This document shows, piece after piece, positions 34,721-46,800 of a DNA stretch of 64,000 nt. How positions within the stretch are numbered: position 1 is the stretch's first letter; every line of letters begins with the position of its first letter. This stretch comes from Zelopaecilomyces penicillatus. Taxonomy: Eukaryota > Ascomycota > Sordariomycetes > Hypocreales > Pseudodiploosporaceae. The position numbers and the translations under genes are program-made. The stretch lies in assembly GCA_005765155.1 (NCBI GenBank), contig VCCP01000004.1:4464001-4528000 (forward strand). The letters run 5' to 3'. The notes under the pieces were generated by a model, which had not been told where the DNA came from, made no database searches, and saw only the letters and a program-made list of their open reading frames with translations.

Positions 34721-36925
34721 ATGACGCTTCTCAGGCGCACCGGGTTGGCTGCGCCGGCCCTCTATCGGTGCCGCCCCACAGCACCGATGGTCGGCGCCGT
34801 CTCCCCACCTTACAGTACGCGATGCGGACCCACATCCCCGGCTGCCTCGGCTGTTTCCTCCACCCATCGGCGCCCGGCCTCAACTACCCCAGCTTCTCGC
34901 CCCGCGCAGCTCTCCGCCAGCCAGAGCCCTTTTCCAACTGCACTTGTGAGCAGCAAGGGCATCAGCAACCTTAGACTAGCATCAACGTCTTCAGCGCCTG
35001 CCACATCAACCACCAAGGAGATGTATACCGCTTCATTCGCCTTCTTTGAGGCCATTTGGGAGGCCGGCATCACCCATTGCTTCGTCAACCTGGGGTCTGA
35101 CCACCCCAGTATTATCGAGGCCATGGTTAAGGGTCAGCGTGAGGCCAAGGGTAAATTCCCTCGCATCATTACCTGCCCCAATGAGGTGAGTTTTTAAAAT
35201 CCATCTCCAACTTGTCCCTTTCATTAGTCTACTCAAGAGTTGAAGCTGATCAAGAAATTAGATGGTGGCAATGTCAATGGCAGATGGCTATGCTCGCTTG
35301 ACGGGAAAGCCCCAGTGTGTGATTGTCCATGTTGATGTTGGTACCCAGGGGTTGGGCGCCGCTGTTCATAACGCTTCTACTGGCCGCGCACCAGTCTTTG
35401 TCTTCGCTGGTCTGTCGCCCTTTACTCTCGATGGTGAACTGCGAGGAAGCCGTACCGAGTATATCCATTGGATTCAGGATGTGCCCGACCAGAAGCAAAT
35501 TCTTTCTCAGTACTGCCGCTACTCTGGCGAGATCAAAACCGGTACCAACGTTAAGCAGATGGTCAACCGTGCCTTACAATGGGCCAAATCCGACCCTCAA
35601 GGTCCAGTCTACCTGTGTGGTGCTCGCGAGGTCATGGAAGCCGAGATTGAGCCCTACACACTAAGACAGGAGGATTGGGACCCTGTCGAGCTTGGCAGCC
35701 TACCTGTAGGTGCTGTCGCGAAAATATCAGATGCCCTGGCCGGCGCTAAGAGGCCCTTGGTCATTACTGCCTATGGTGGCCGGAATCAAAAGTTTCCCGG
35801 TGCATTGGTAGACCTCGCCAATACTGTCCCCGGCCTGCAGGTTCTTGATTGTGGCGGCAGTGACATGTGTTTCCCCTTTGACCACCCGGCCAACCTGGGT
35901 CTTCGATTCGGAGTCGACAAAGCTATTGGTGAAGCTGATGTGATCGTCGTGGTTGACTGTGACGTGCCATGGATCCCTACCCTAAACAGGCCCAGTCCTG
36001 ATGCAAAGATCTTCCACATTGACGTTGATCCCCTCAAGCAGCAGATGCCGGTTTTCTACATCGAGGCCAAGGCCAGATACCGTGCTGATGCCGTAACTTC
36101 CATCGAGCAACTCACCACCAGCCTCAAGACTGGTGACGCTGCCAAGAAGCTGCAAGCACAGGATTCCACGCTGGCCGTGGAGCGGGTTAAGAAAAGCCAC
36201 GAGACAATGCTTGCTACTATCGCCAAGAGATCAGAACCTCTTGCCGATGGTACCTTTGGATCAGGGCATCTCAGTCAGCGACTGCGCGAGCTATGTCCCA
36301 AGGATACGCTTTGGGCTATTGAGGCAGTGACCAACACAGTGCTTGTACACGACAGCCTCCAACCCACAGAGCCTGGCTCATGGATCAACTGCGGTGGTGG
36401 TGGCCTGGGCTGGTCCGGCGGCGGTGCGCTGGGCATGAAGCTGGCGACGGATGCAGAGAATGGTGGCAAGGGCAAATTCGTGGTTCAGATTGTGGGAGAC
36501 GGCACATACCTATTCACCGTCCCTGGCAGCGTTTACTGGATCTCAAAGCGATACAACATCCCGGTGTTGACAATAGTGCTCAACAACAAGGGTAAGTCGA
36601 CTATTAAGGATACTGATAATTTCGTTTGGAATTTGATTAACTAACTTTTTTTTTTTTAAATCTAGGCTGGAATGCTCCTCGTCGGTCTTTGCTACTTGTC
36701 CACCCTGACGGCTTGGGATCCAAGGCTACTAACGAGGAGATTAACATCTCATTCGACCCTGTGCCTGACTACGGCGGCATCGCCAAGGCAGCGGCTGCCG
36801 GTGATATCTGGACGGCCAAGGTTGACCAGGTGTCTGAACTGGATAAGGTGCTGAAAGAGGCCATTGCCACAGTGCAGGCTGGACAAACGGCGGTTGTAGA
36901 CTGTAAGGTTGTGTCAGGGTGCTAA
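34721..36925 (+). CDS. Acetolactate synthase-like ThDP-dependent enzyme, mitochondrial, 3 exons
   Basis: Exons 34721-35185, 35262-36591 and 36666-36925 join in frame to 684 residues. Relatives condense pyruvate (acetolactate synthase), decarboxylate 2-oxoacids or cleave 2-hydroxyacyl-CoA. A long N-terminus (MTLLRRTGLAAPALYRCRP, Arg/Ser/Ala-rich, no acids) looks like a mitochondrial presequence. The N-terminal ThDP domain has the catalytic glutamate Glu155 in CPNE, the last codon of exon 1, followed by MVAMSMADGYARLTGKP. The central domain contains LVITAYGGRNQ and VIVVVDCDVPWIP. The C-terminal ThDP/Mg site is GDGTYLF (567 on) with LNNKGW about 30 residues later, completed across intron 2. The motif set differs from canonical Ilv2 (no obvious FAD-site pattern), so this is more likely a paralog than the main valine/isoleucine enzyme. 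The start was chosen for the presequence; upstream in-frame ATGs would add an implausible Pro/Ser-rich stretch. Confidence 0.88.
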
Positions 36926-38683
36926 TCACGCAATGAGTCTTGGGAGGCGTCCGAGTGGGTAATTGATGGCGTAAATTCTAGACAAGGAAGGATCCTTAAG
37001 GTCGTAGGTTTCGCGCATGATGGGATGAACGAATATCATGACAGGAAGAATATGAATACGAATTCATTTTACTACCTATTAAGTAGCTTGATGCAGGTAG
37101 TCATTTTAGGGCAACGCCCGCAAGTTCCGAACTCGAGATTTTTAAGATGATGGGCCAAATCCGGAAATAGAATGAACAACGCGCGGCAGTTAGGCTTTCT
37201 TGCAGACGCACGCATATTGCTGAGTCGCATTTGGCAAAGCATAAAAACATGCAAGCCATTCTGCAGGGCACCGAAATCAAAACTGTCGCCACTTCATGGT
37301 GCGGCCGTCACATGCAATCTAAAGCTCGAGAGTAGCAACACGACAAGAAGGGATACCCCGTCCAATCAGGTATTCCTTGGCCATGCATGAAATGGGGGCA
37401 ACTGCCGATATGTGTTTGTAGTCTAGAACAGGTCTCTGGAGTGACGGATCCCGATTTCTTCCTTTGATGGAATCAGTGATGAACAAAGTCAAAGATTGGA
37501 CAAACTTAGGGCAGCGGGATTGGCGGAGAGATGGGAAAGATTGCAGAGATTGGAGAGACGGGGTTATCTACCGACGGGACCGGATTGAGATCCTTGCTGA
37601 TGGAGCTGTTGGGGGGTTGTTATCTGGAAGCTGGTTGGAGTTGGGCGACTAGCGCTGGAGGGGGAAAACGAGGCAACACTCCATCGCCACGCCCTGCCGA
37701 CCGGGAGGGGTAGAGCAGAACCATGAAGGGAGACTTGGGAGACAATGGGTGTAGCCTGAGACTTTTGAATGGATTCATCAATCGGATGTATGGACGGACT
37801 GCTTCCTTTGTCCGTTTGTCTAGAACATACTTTTGGGTGTTTCAGTGGCTCGATACGGCCACAACTAAGCAACTAGACGTTGTGGTAATAACCCGCGGAC
37901 CGAAACGGGTGGATTTCAGGCAATTGGACTGCTGGAATTGGCCCGCCGGGGCGCTGAGACGTAGGCGAGTCAAGTACCCGCGGGAGTCTGGAATGGACAT
38001 CCATTCGAGGACGCCCGCGCGCCATCTGTCGGCGCTTCCAGGCCCTGAGCAGCCTGCCCGAAGAGCCTAAAATGGGTGGAGAGGCCCCCGTAGAAGCGCC
38101 AGCCCACCAGCTCTTGAGCCGCCTGCCGCCCAAACCTTCAATGCAGTGGAGGGTTCCATCCAATTTCCATTTCCATTATTAACGGGTTTAACCCCCGCGA
38201 ACCGATCACGAGCCCCGTCCATCTTTTGCTAGGAAAAATTCCCCGCCGACGATCTTTTTTTCCCCTTCCCACGCATCTCCCAACGATTAAGAACCGGCCC
38301 CTCATACCGTATTCTCTCGTGGGTTTCAGAGACCTAAGAAAGTTGACGAACGAAAGAGAGCATCAACAAGAGGAAGAGAGGGAGAGACGATGAGAGAGAT
38401 CGGCACTGGGCAACACTCTACGCCTCTTGCAGCATTGTCTCGACGACGACCGAGGAAACGTTGAGGCGGCGACGAACTACGACGACGATCAACGACGTTT
38501 CTTGACGAGGTTCTCAGAGGTACCCGCGCGGGGATTTCAACACCTATACATAACCCCCGCCACTGGCCCATTGCCTTGTTCCCCCCACCAGATTCCCGCA
38601 CACCAGCTACGACGAGATTAAGACGGACGGAATTTCAGAGACGAGACACTATTATTGTCAACGGAGCGAGTTTCCGGAATAGC
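36926..38683. other. Spacer and long leader of the Pho80-like cyclin gene
   Basis: About 1.75 kb without a recognised gene. G-rich tandem-like motifs (GAGAT/GGAGAGAC) occur at 37520-37570. From about 38180 the DNA becomes C/T-rich, then GA-rich, as in a fungal promoter and 5' UTR. An in-frame ATG at 38576 would add 36 residues to the cyclin, but the downstream start is preferred. Confidence 0.45.
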
Positions 38684-39778
38684 ATGTCCGAACAGACCTA
38701 CACTGTCACCGAGACTCTACAGCACAACAACAGCCACCACGGCTCAACCGACCATAGTCCTATTGGCGAGCTACCGCCGCCGCCAGTCCCTGAGACAGAC
38801 CCTTGCCTCACCATGCTCGCCCACAGCAAACCCGCAAGCCCGCCGGCCGAGCACGAGTACGACCTGTTCAAGCTACCGGCCTCCGAGGCGCTACAGTTAT
38901 TGAGCGCCAATGTCGAACTGCTGGTGCGCATGACGGGCGACGTGCCGCCCACGCCGCCGCCCAAAACACCGACGAACCCACAGATGAGCGACATGCAGTT
39001 TGAAAAGGCAAACATTGTGCGCTCGCACTCGGAGAGGAGCTTGGCCCGATTGAGGCAGCAGGCCCAGCGGCAGGACGATAGAGAGCCACATGCGCCGGCG
39101 TCGTTATCGGCCGCCGGAGGGATACAGGATCTGCAAGCATACAATACCACCATGGGCCAGCCGGATAACGAGGCCATTGATGGCGTCCGTTTGAAACACG
39201 AGACGACACGGCAAGCCTCGCCGCCTGGTGATCAGCAGGGCCACGAAGAACAACCCCCCGTGCCGTATATCATCGTTGGTGCCGACTCGCAGCCTCTTAA
39301 CCTGCAGCACGGCGCCATCACCCGCAAGTTCTACAGCAAGAACGAGCCGCCTATTTCCGTGAATCAATATTTGCAGCGTCTGCACCAGTTCTGTCCCATG
39401 AGCACTGCCGTATACCTCGCTACCTCACTCTATATCCATCGCTTGGCTGTCGAGGAGCGCGCCATCCCCGTTACCCGCAGGAACGCCCATCGCCTGGTCC
39501 TAGCTGGCTTGCGTGTTGCCATGAAGGCCCTCGAGGATCTGTCCTACCCACACACTAAGATTGCAAAGGTCGGCGGCGTTAGCGAGGTGGAGCTGGCTCG
39601 TCTTGAAATCAGTTTCTGCTTTTTGGCTGGCTTTGAGCTCGTTGTTGGCGAGGAGCTGTTGACGCGGCACTGGGAGGCGCTCAGAGATGGACAAGTGCAG
39701 CACATGGTCAATCGACTCGAGGTGCCGACGTTGAAGCTGGACAGGAGACCTCGAGAGGGGACACACGTCGCTTCATGA
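38684..39778 (+). CDS. Pho80/PREG-like cyclin (Pho85-type CDK partner), intronless
   Basis: A single frame of 364 residues from the ATG in AGCATGTCC. It should be the regulatory subunit of a Pho85-type kinase that represses phosphate-starvation genes when phosphate is ample. Residues 1-200 are a low-complexity Pro/Gln/Ser-rich region (PPPPVPETDP, TPPPKTPTNP). The cyclin box follows, starting RKFYSKNEPPISVNQYLQRL and running through CPMSTAVYLATSLYIHRLAV, VTRRNAHRLVLAGLRVAMKA, KIAKVGGVSEVELARLEISF and FCFLAGFELVVGEELLTRHW. These match the highly conserved Neurospora PREG / yeast Pho80 cyclin core. The absence of introns and the length are normal for the family. An AATAAA motif sits 430 bp after the stop. 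The upstream region is long and may hold the phosphate-response control, but I did not identify a specific site. Confidence 0.93.
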   Translation: MSEQTYTVTETLQHNNSHHGSTDHSPIGELPPPPVPETDPCLTMLAHSKPASPPAEHEYDLFKLPASEALQLLSANVELLVRMTGDVPPTPPPKTPTNPQMSDMQFEKANIVRSHSERSLARLRQQAQRQDDREPHAPASLSAAGGIQDLQAYNTTMGQPDNEAIDGVRLKHETTRQASPPGDQQGHEEQPPVPYIIVGADSQPLNLQHGAITRKFYSKNEPPISVNQYLQRLHQFCPMSTAVYLATSLYIHRLAVEERAIPVTRRNAHRLVLAGLRVAMKALEDLSYPHTKIAKVGGVSEVELARLEISFCFLAGFELVVGEELLTRHWEALRDGQVQHMVNRLEVPTLKLDRRPREGTHVAS

Positions 39779-40357
39779 TGAGAGGATGTTACTGATGACG
39801 CCCAGAATGAGAAATCTTCACTTTTTTCATATTAACTTTCACATAGGGGACGGTTGAGATTTGCATGGTCATTTGGGTGGTTACACATGATGCCGGGCAT
39901 GGTATTTACACATACATGGCCGAAATTGGGACGGCATGTTCTTTTTGTTTCTCACAACTTTTCTATCTACGGTATATCTGCATTGGATTTATGGGGAGCG
40001 AGGCTTTGATGCATGAATGCATGGGACGTGTTTTTACGAGTATGGATGGATCTGGCTGGCGAGTTGTTTTAGCTGCGATACCCAGATCTTGGTTGAGTTT
40101 TTTGGCTAATTGGATTTTTTTTGGATGGGATGGGAGGTATAATAGATCTGAATTGACGCCTTCCTTCAGTGAATAAGTGCCTGTGTGGGTGTTTTGTATT
40201 GGATGAATAAAGAATGACATGTTTTAGTCGAACCTACTGACGGCAATATTGTAGTTGAACGTGGCATCAAGGCAGCATTGGATATATCTTATTCACTGCA
40301 ATCAGGTCCCATCATAATCTATTCATTACTGTAAAAGCTCAACGGTGAGGACTGCGG
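39779..40357. other. Convergent spacer
   Basis: Lies between the cyclin and lipocalin 3' ends. An AATAAA hexamer at 40206-40211 is the best candidate polyadenylation signal for the cyclin mRNA. Otherwise it is AT-rich with T-runs; no coding signal. Confidence 0.5.
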
Positions 40358-41180
40358 TTAATTGCACTTGCAATTGCTCTGGTCTGTCTTGACAATCTTC
40401 TCAATCTTTGTTCCCAGCTTGGCAGCCTTTTTGATCAATTTCTACAAAGTCATGTAAGTCAATAACACACACACTATATGAATGATTACCGGTCTGTTCA
40501 TTTGATACTTACATCTAGAGTAGCGTCGCTTAATTGCTGCTTGCGGCTGAGAATAAAGAGAGTGGAAAAGTTGCTGGTTTGTACGATAGCAAACTCTCCA
40601 TCATAGGCTTTAAAGTCACAACATCGTCAGTACACAACAGATTATGTTTTAAGCCAAGTGTAAGGATTTGGGTACTTACCTTGCACAATGTAGTTTGGTC
40701 CTGGACACTCTGGAGCTGGTTGTCTAGGGAATTGCACACGGAAAACACCAGTCTTGCCGTATTGTTTGTCTGCGGCAACAGCAGAGCCGATGATGTTGCT
40801 CTGCGTTCCGCCTCTCTCGCAGGTATTATTCACCAGTACGCTACCATCTTTCTGCAGGTTTTGTCTTACTGTTAGCAAACCCCTATGGTGTGTGTCATTG
40901 TGGGAGTAAGTTAGATAGAGGGAAAACGTACATTTGGCGCGTATTGCGCAGAGATGCACTTGCATCCCGCAGTAAACGGCGCCAGCGTTCCCGCAACCTG
41001 ATACCATTTCCCATAATACGTGTCAAGCTTGAAGTGAGCATCAGCCACGGGGTAGAAGCATTGACCGTCCCATTGAGCGGGAGCGACAGAGGGTGTCGTC
41101 GACGTTGTTGCTGTTTCGGCTTGGAGAATGCGAGCGGTGGCTGGGATGGCGATGAGAGATAAGGCGGTGAAGAGCTTCAT
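40358..41180 (-). CDS. Secreted lipocalin-like protein, 4 exons
   Basis: Exons 41180-40932, 40851-40680, 40607-40513 and 40441-40358 (minus strand) join in frame to 199 residues. Lipocalins are beta-barrels binding small hydrophobic ligands. A signal peptide (MKLFTALSLIAIPATA) is followed by a Thr/Ser-rich linker. The lipocalin signature GxW appears as DTYYGKWYQVAGT (Trp59), followed by the cysteine pair CKC. Exon 2 holds KDGSVLVNNTCERGG and VFRVQFP. Exon 3 holds the closing strand YDGEFAIVQTSNFSTLFILS, ending in SRKQQLSDATLD as in apolipoprotein D/Blc-type proteins. Exon 4 encodes a basic helix and a terminal CKCN. Intron acceptors are CAG, AAG and TAG. The model is supported by every junction completing a family motif. 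The ligand is unknown. A CRE-like palindrome lies about 240 bp upstream of the start. Confidence 0.88.
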
Positions 41181-42916
41181 GGTGAATTGTGGCACTGGAG
41201 GTTGTGTGAATTGAGTGGTGTGAGTTGTTTGAGTGAGAATGAGGTCCCAATTAAAGGTTTTTGAGACAATTGTGTAAGTAAGTATGATACAATGCTTGAG
41301 ATTGAGATGTGAGAAACGGTCGTGGATTGTTATGAGTGAAAAAGGAATTGAGGTCATTCTTTTGATGCTAATTTTAAAAAGTCTCAGAAGAGCAACGCGC
41401 AGGTCAAGTCAAGTCAAGTCAATGACGTCAATGATTATTTACAAAAAGTCAATGACATTCGCACAAATTCCCTTGAATGATGTATGAAATCCTTGGCGAC
41501 ACGTATTATTTAGTCATGTTTTTCTCGGCAAAGAACTTGTGGTGATGCGGTTGATGGGATATTTCGCACAGATGAAATGGGTGGAACGGTTCCAATTTGG
41601 CCACGAATGCGCATTCTGATGATTGATTGTCTTTCACCAATCCCAGGCCTACAAAAATATGTGTAATAATGAATGCTCTATGCAAGAAAACGCACGTAGC
41701 TGAGATAGCTCGCGGCCTAACGCTGGTCAAGACCAGACGCGACCGTTCAAGGATGGTTTAAAGGTCGATGAAATAATGGCATTGTTGGGTGTTGGATTGT
41801 ATGGGATGATGTTGGGTTATAACCCTGAGAGCTGTAGAAGCTACCATGAATGAACAAAGAGTGAAAGTGAGACGTCACGACGTTAATTGAAGAAGAGATA
41901 CCCCGGACTATATGGCGTTTTTCTCATCAAGGTTCATAACGAACGCCCCATACGGGTGTGCCCGTTCTCCCATTCATCAGTCATCGTATATTTGACCAAT
42001 GAGCCAAGCTTAAACAACGCCCAATATGTTTAGCATCATCAGATATAGAACGGAGGTGTATGAATGCAACTAATCGTGTAATCCATGAACACGGGCTGCC
42101 CACGTAAACGATGAATCCGAAATCAAAAGCCAACAAATCCAACACGAGCTAGAAGCGAACCTATAAATGAGGCCCACCAAATAAACTCCCCGTTCGTATT
42201 TGTAAAAGACGAACACGCCAAGCACATCATCTCGACTCATCCATCATCCATTATCCATCCCTGCCGAGAACTCTTAGCTCTCATCATCCCACCTTTTCCT
42301 CCGACCATCAATGCTGTTGCGTCCATGAATCTAACCCGGTCCGGCACATATGTAATTACCTATACCTTATATACCAGGGATTCATCCCACCAAAACTTTT
42401 AAACACCTGTATAGGGCTTGCTACTCTTTCGTAACCAATTCCATCAATCATCTCTGACTAACACCCCCACATGCTTTGCAAAAGCTTACCAAAAGGCACC
42501 ACTAACTTACAATCGTAAAACGACATTGGTTTAATTCAATTCTTAACGAGGGATTGAAAAAGACCTCGCTTCTAATAGCTTAATAGCTTAGTAGCTTCTT
42601 TTTAGCCAGTTAGTTTTTGGGGGCGCGGCGTTAGGCCGCTTTTTCTTGCAGAAATGACGAACAAAAATTGATTATAAATACGAAGTACGAAATAGGCAGC
42701 GATGTCTTGGATCTTAGAGATATGTCTGCGGCTGGATTGGTAAGTCTGATTGGGTGATTGTGTATAAAGACTGCGGGTTGTCTTGGATTATTCCACTTGA
42801 TCTTTTCGAATTCATTGGGTGATTGAGAGACTGCCAGTTTCTATTCGAGAGATTTGGTCTTACGAGTAGCATCACCACAGTAACATTGAACATCAAATAT
42901 CAAGATTAGAGCAACC
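41181..42916. other. Divergent promoter region, lipocalin / beta-propeller gene
   Basis: About 1.7 kb without a recognised gene. It contains a cluster of AGTCA direct repeats with a TGACGTCA palindrome at 41403-41455 and a short TAGCTTA repeat at about 42574-42599. It should hold the promoters of both secreted-protein genes. Confidence 0.5.
41423..41430. promoter_or_regulatory. CRE/ATF-type palindrome TGACGTCA with flanking AGTCA repeats
   Basis: A perfect TGACGTCA palindrome is flanked by three AAGTC direct repeats (41406-41420) and a further AGTCAATGACA about 20 bp downstream. TGACGTCA is the established binding site of fungal ATF/CREB-type bZIP factors such as Atf1/AtfA. It sits about 240 bp upstream of the lipocalin start. 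Function is inferred from motif and position only. Confidence 0.45.
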
Positions 42917-43879
42917 ATGAGGTCTTCCATCAATCTCTTGCTCGGCATCGCCAGCCTCTACACCTCCGTTGCTGGCATCGAGGTCCGCGAACTACACCGT
43001 TTCCCCAGCCCAGCTCAATTCGTCGAAAACATCGCCGTCCGCCCCAACGGGCGCCTCCTCGTCAACACCTTTGACGATGCGCACATGTACGAGATTGACC
43101 CGAAAGCCAAGAACCCAGGCGCCCGGCTTGTCTTCAAGGGACCCGGCATCACCGCTCTCGAAGGTCTTACTACCATCAGCCCAGACGTGTACGCCGTCTC
43201 TGGCGGTATCATCAATACAACTGCTCTGACCTTTGCCGACGGGTCCGTCAAAGTTATGACGCTCGACTTTCAAAATTGCGCCAAGAACGGCGCCCCAAGG
43301 GTCAAGGAAGTAGCTCGCATTGCTGGCTCCGGCTTCATCAACAGCTTGATCAGCCTGCCGAAGTTCCCGCACATTCTCCTCAGCGCTGAATCTACCAACG
43401 GCCGCGTCCTTCGCATCAACACACGCACTGGCCGTGTCGACACCGTCTTCCAGGACGACCGGCTCAAGCCTGGGCCCAGCCCCAAGCTTGTGCCCCTTGG
43501 CATCAACGGCATCAAGATCCGCGGTAGCTACTTGTACTTGACCACTTCGGAGACACACTTTTACGCACGCATCAAGATCATTGACGAGGAAGCGACACGT
43601 TTCGGAAAGCTGGAGATTCTAATTCGATTCCCCGACGCGACTAGAGTTCTCGACGACTTCATCTTTGCGAAAGATGGTACTGCGTATATTGCGTACCCGC
43701 CAAACGATGTCATCAAAGTTGAACCTAATGGAAAGTACGCATTGCTGGGACTTGCGCAGAACAGCGTCAAGTTGGATGATCCTACCTCGGTTGCCCTCAG
43801 CAAGGATGAGAAGACGCTGTATGTAACGACTAGGGGGGCCAACGGCCAGGGTGGACAAGTTGCTGCGGTGTATTTGTAG
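42917..43879 (+). CDS. Secreted SMP-30/gluconolactonase-like six-bladed beta-propeller, intronless
   Basis: A single frame of 320 residues. The signal peptide is MRSSINLLLGIASLYTSVAG. The rest has the rhythm of a six-bladed SMP-30/strictosidine-synthase-like propeller: ENIAVRPNGRLLVNTF, LEGLTTISPDVYAVSGG, GFINSLISLPKFPHILLSAE, GRVLRINTRTGRVDTVFQDD, GINGIKIRGSYLYLTTSE, RVLDDFIFAKDGTAYIAYP and a closing DPTSVALSKDEKTLYVTTRG. Family members bind Ca or Zn and hydrolyse lactones or related esters, but many fungal secreted members have no known substrate. The likely metal-site residues Glu (VEN near 37), Asn (GINGIK) and Asp (LDDFIF) are present. The start is the first ATG after an AT-rich leader (GCAACCATGAGG). 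Gene boundaries are firm; the catalytic role is not. Confidence 0.85.
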   Translation: MRSSINLLLGIASLYTSVAGIEVRELHRFPSPAQFVENIAVRPNGRLLVNTFDDAHMYEIDPKAKNPGARLVFKGPGITALEGLTTISPDVYAVSGGIINTTALTFADGSVKVMTLDFQNCAKNGAPRVKEVARIAGSGFINSLISLPKFPHILLSAESTNGRVLRINTRTGRVDTVFQDDRLKPGPSPKLVPLGINGIKIRGSYLYLTTSETHFYARIKIIDEEATRFGKLEILIRFPDATRVLDDFIFAKDGTAYIAYPPNDVIKVEPNGKYALLGLAQNSVKLDDPTSVALSKDEKTLYVTTRGANGQGGQVAAVYL

Positions 43880-46800
43880 GAAACATACAAGTCTAGTTTA
43901 TGTTTCATGGTCTTGATAAGTGTCTTGCATTGACATCTCTGAGTTGTAAGTAAATCAGTATAAAATGAAGTAAATCACATGTTTTATGCCTCATGAGAGT
44001 TTCATATAGTCTCCAAGAGATGCTTGAGGTCATCACTGCAACTCCACGTATTCTCCAACCAATTCATACTGTTAACAACACATAACAGAGAGCATTACCA
44101 GTCAAGAGTTGAATCTCATATTCTGCACTGCGTTGCTGGCGATAGTGCCATTTCTGAAATGTCCCGTAATTTCTGCGCAACCGTTGTTGGTAACGGCTGT
44201 GGATAGCCGTTTCAGGACGTTGAAACACAATACCCGAAACGGTACTTACATCTAGTAGCCTATAACAACCACCACCAATATATCCTCCTTTAACGGATAT
44301 CACTTCTCCATCTGCCGTGACACCCTTCTTCTTGAAGTGACGTTTTCTCCAATGGTCTTAGATCCCACAGCGATGCCCACACCACCCCAGTCAGGCCACG
44401 CGGTTTTGTACATGGACCATGTGAACAAAAAAAATCGGGAAGCCAGTACTAAACAACACGCTCTGGTTTCGTGCTTAGGAAATGCTACCCACTCATGAAA
44501 TGTTACGTGGGTACTTGGCGGGGATCGCCAAGTCGGTTGTAACACCATCATGGCGACATCCAATCACTAGGAGGGTATTCCACCGAAATTGACATTGAGT
44601 GTGCACAGAGGTGTAACATTGCTACAGATATTTATAAGGTATGTAGTGATTAAGTTTCATAGTTGTATATTTATTCCTAAATAGACAGTGACCGTCCTCA
44701 ACTTCTTTCAAGATACTCTTCCTACTGCACTCTGAGTCTCAGCATCAGCAACCAGAAACCCGATGCCAGCTTTCGATCTATATCTTTGTTCGCTATTAAT
44801 TCACTTATTTATTTTAATATCTGTTACCCGAAAATTAAATTAAATAAAACCAGGAACCAAGTTGCTCACATGGCTTGGCAAGTCATGGGGCCTATGGCTG
44901 GTGCGAGCAGAACTCTCCACTCACTCACTACCTTTCATGTCTCAGAACAGAACACCCATTTTAAGCTACCGTTGAGGAGAAGAAGGGTGAGGGGTGGCTT
45001 GAGTGGAAGAAACCGTCATATCTCAAATCAGTAGTGAGTGCAGGCAAAATAGAGGTTGTGTGTGGGAAACACTATTTCTTTGATCTGGGGCATGTGAAGC
45101 CCTGTTTGGATGCATCTTTGACAAATGCCTTTGAGATACAGAGATATAACACTCGTCAACATGAGAATATACAGTAAAATTCAACTTTAAATCTGTAAAG
45201 TTGACTTTAGTACTAAAATGACTGCCGGCACCCAAAACCCATAACATCGTCCCTCGCCATCACACTCATTCCCCAGCTTCATAGCATATCTTGCGCTGGT
45301 CTGCCTTCTTCACCCCTTACCCAAAACACCGTCTAACCCCCATGACACTAAATCTACAAACCCCTTTCCCGCGATATCCGCCCCAACTCGTTCCTGTCTT
45401 CTATGTACACCAACAAGTCGATGTCGTCACACACACACACATTATATATGTTCTACCTCCCACGGCTTTTAGCTTACAGAGCTACTACAGGTGTGGTGAC
45501 TAAATGAAGCTAAAAGGCGTCGCGTGTTTATATCTTAGCACTTTGGTGAGATCTAGGTCAAGAAGTCTTTGAGCATCGTCGATGTATATAGTATGTATGT
45601 ATGGGGATGGGAGCATGAGATATGACATGGGATGGGATGGCAGATGAAGATGGTGTGGTGGGCCAAGCGTTTGATGTCTCAGTCGAGAGGAAGAAAAAGA
45701 CAGATATCCCGTTGTGATGGAGGGCGGCGCAGGTTATATATGTGGCTCGTGTTCACTTTATTTGTAGGTAATGTTATTGGTTCGGGCCCTGTCTTTCCGG
45801 GAGATGGCTCTTTATTCTTCCAATATCCCGACTCTGTTCTTTTAAGAATATTCCATGCGTTATAAAAACATTTATATCTTTTCGGCTTCATCACAAACAC
45901 AAACTAAATACAGCCATCCCATTTACATGACAAGATACCACGTTCCAGCAAGATATATCCCGGCACTTGGTGACCACCCTCTCTCCCCAAGAGACATCAC
46001 TCGTAGTCTCAAATTCTTGTCCGGGCCGAAACCACCCCATCTCTAGACATCCATCCACCAGCATTCCTCATCCCTCTACTTATCCATATCGTTCATGGTG
46101 CGCAATCCCCATCCCCAATCCCCATCCAATGTCAAGCCCACCCCTACCCCAACCTGTCCTAGACCTACGCAGGCATCCCACAAGATTCCACAACCAACAT
46201 CCAATCAGCGCCACTCCCGGCCATCCACGGCGAGGCTGCCGAGTGTGTCACCGGACCCCGCCCCGTGCCCGACCGGGTGACTCTCGCAGGGGTGGGGTGG
46301 ACCTTGGCTTGCAAACCGAGCAAGGGCGATACATGGCTTTTTCTCGTTTTCTATGTGTATAATTGGAGGCGGTGGGCGTGTTGGTTGTGGATGGCGTATG
46401 TGTGTGTGTGTGTGAATGTCTCACTTTACGGTCCGTATCTTTGGGAGGTGGGTTGTCTTGACGTCTTCCACCCACCCTCTATTTTCTATACAATGGGAAT
46501 CTGGGGGAATGTGTGAGTGTGTGGATGTGCCAAGCGTGTTTGGTTCCTGTAGCGGTGAGTGTTTCTGTGCCCCCCCTCCTCCCTTCCATTGTGCCAGTAG
46601 GTTGGGTGATATTGGGGTATACCAAAAACCTGGGGCAAAGTGTGTGTTTCTCGGCCGACGTTCAAATATGATCACGGGCATCGTTTTGGGTGGTATAAAC
46701 TTGGTCGCCAAAGACGGCCATGGCGATGCCTCATGTCAATTTCTTTTATATCATTTTGGACCTCCGTCAAGCAAGAATATTATGATGCATCTCAGGGTCC

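Noticed and set aside
34020..34724. Plus-strand 234-codon frame rich in Pro, His and Ser
   Set aside because: Composition follows C-rich promoter DNA; no motif, and it runs into the real start of the next gene.
36930..37020. tRNA-like string with GTCCGAGTGGGTAATTGATGG resembling an A box
   Set aside because: No matching B box (GGTTCGANTCC) nor closing acceptor stem; it lies in the 3' flank of the ThDP enzyme gene.
21990..43879. Secondary-metabolite cluster (oxidase, membrane protein, propeller, ThDP enzyme)
   Set aside because: No PKS, NRPS, terpene synthase, P450 or pathway transcription factor is present, and housekeeping genes such as the Pho80-like cyclin interrupt the group.
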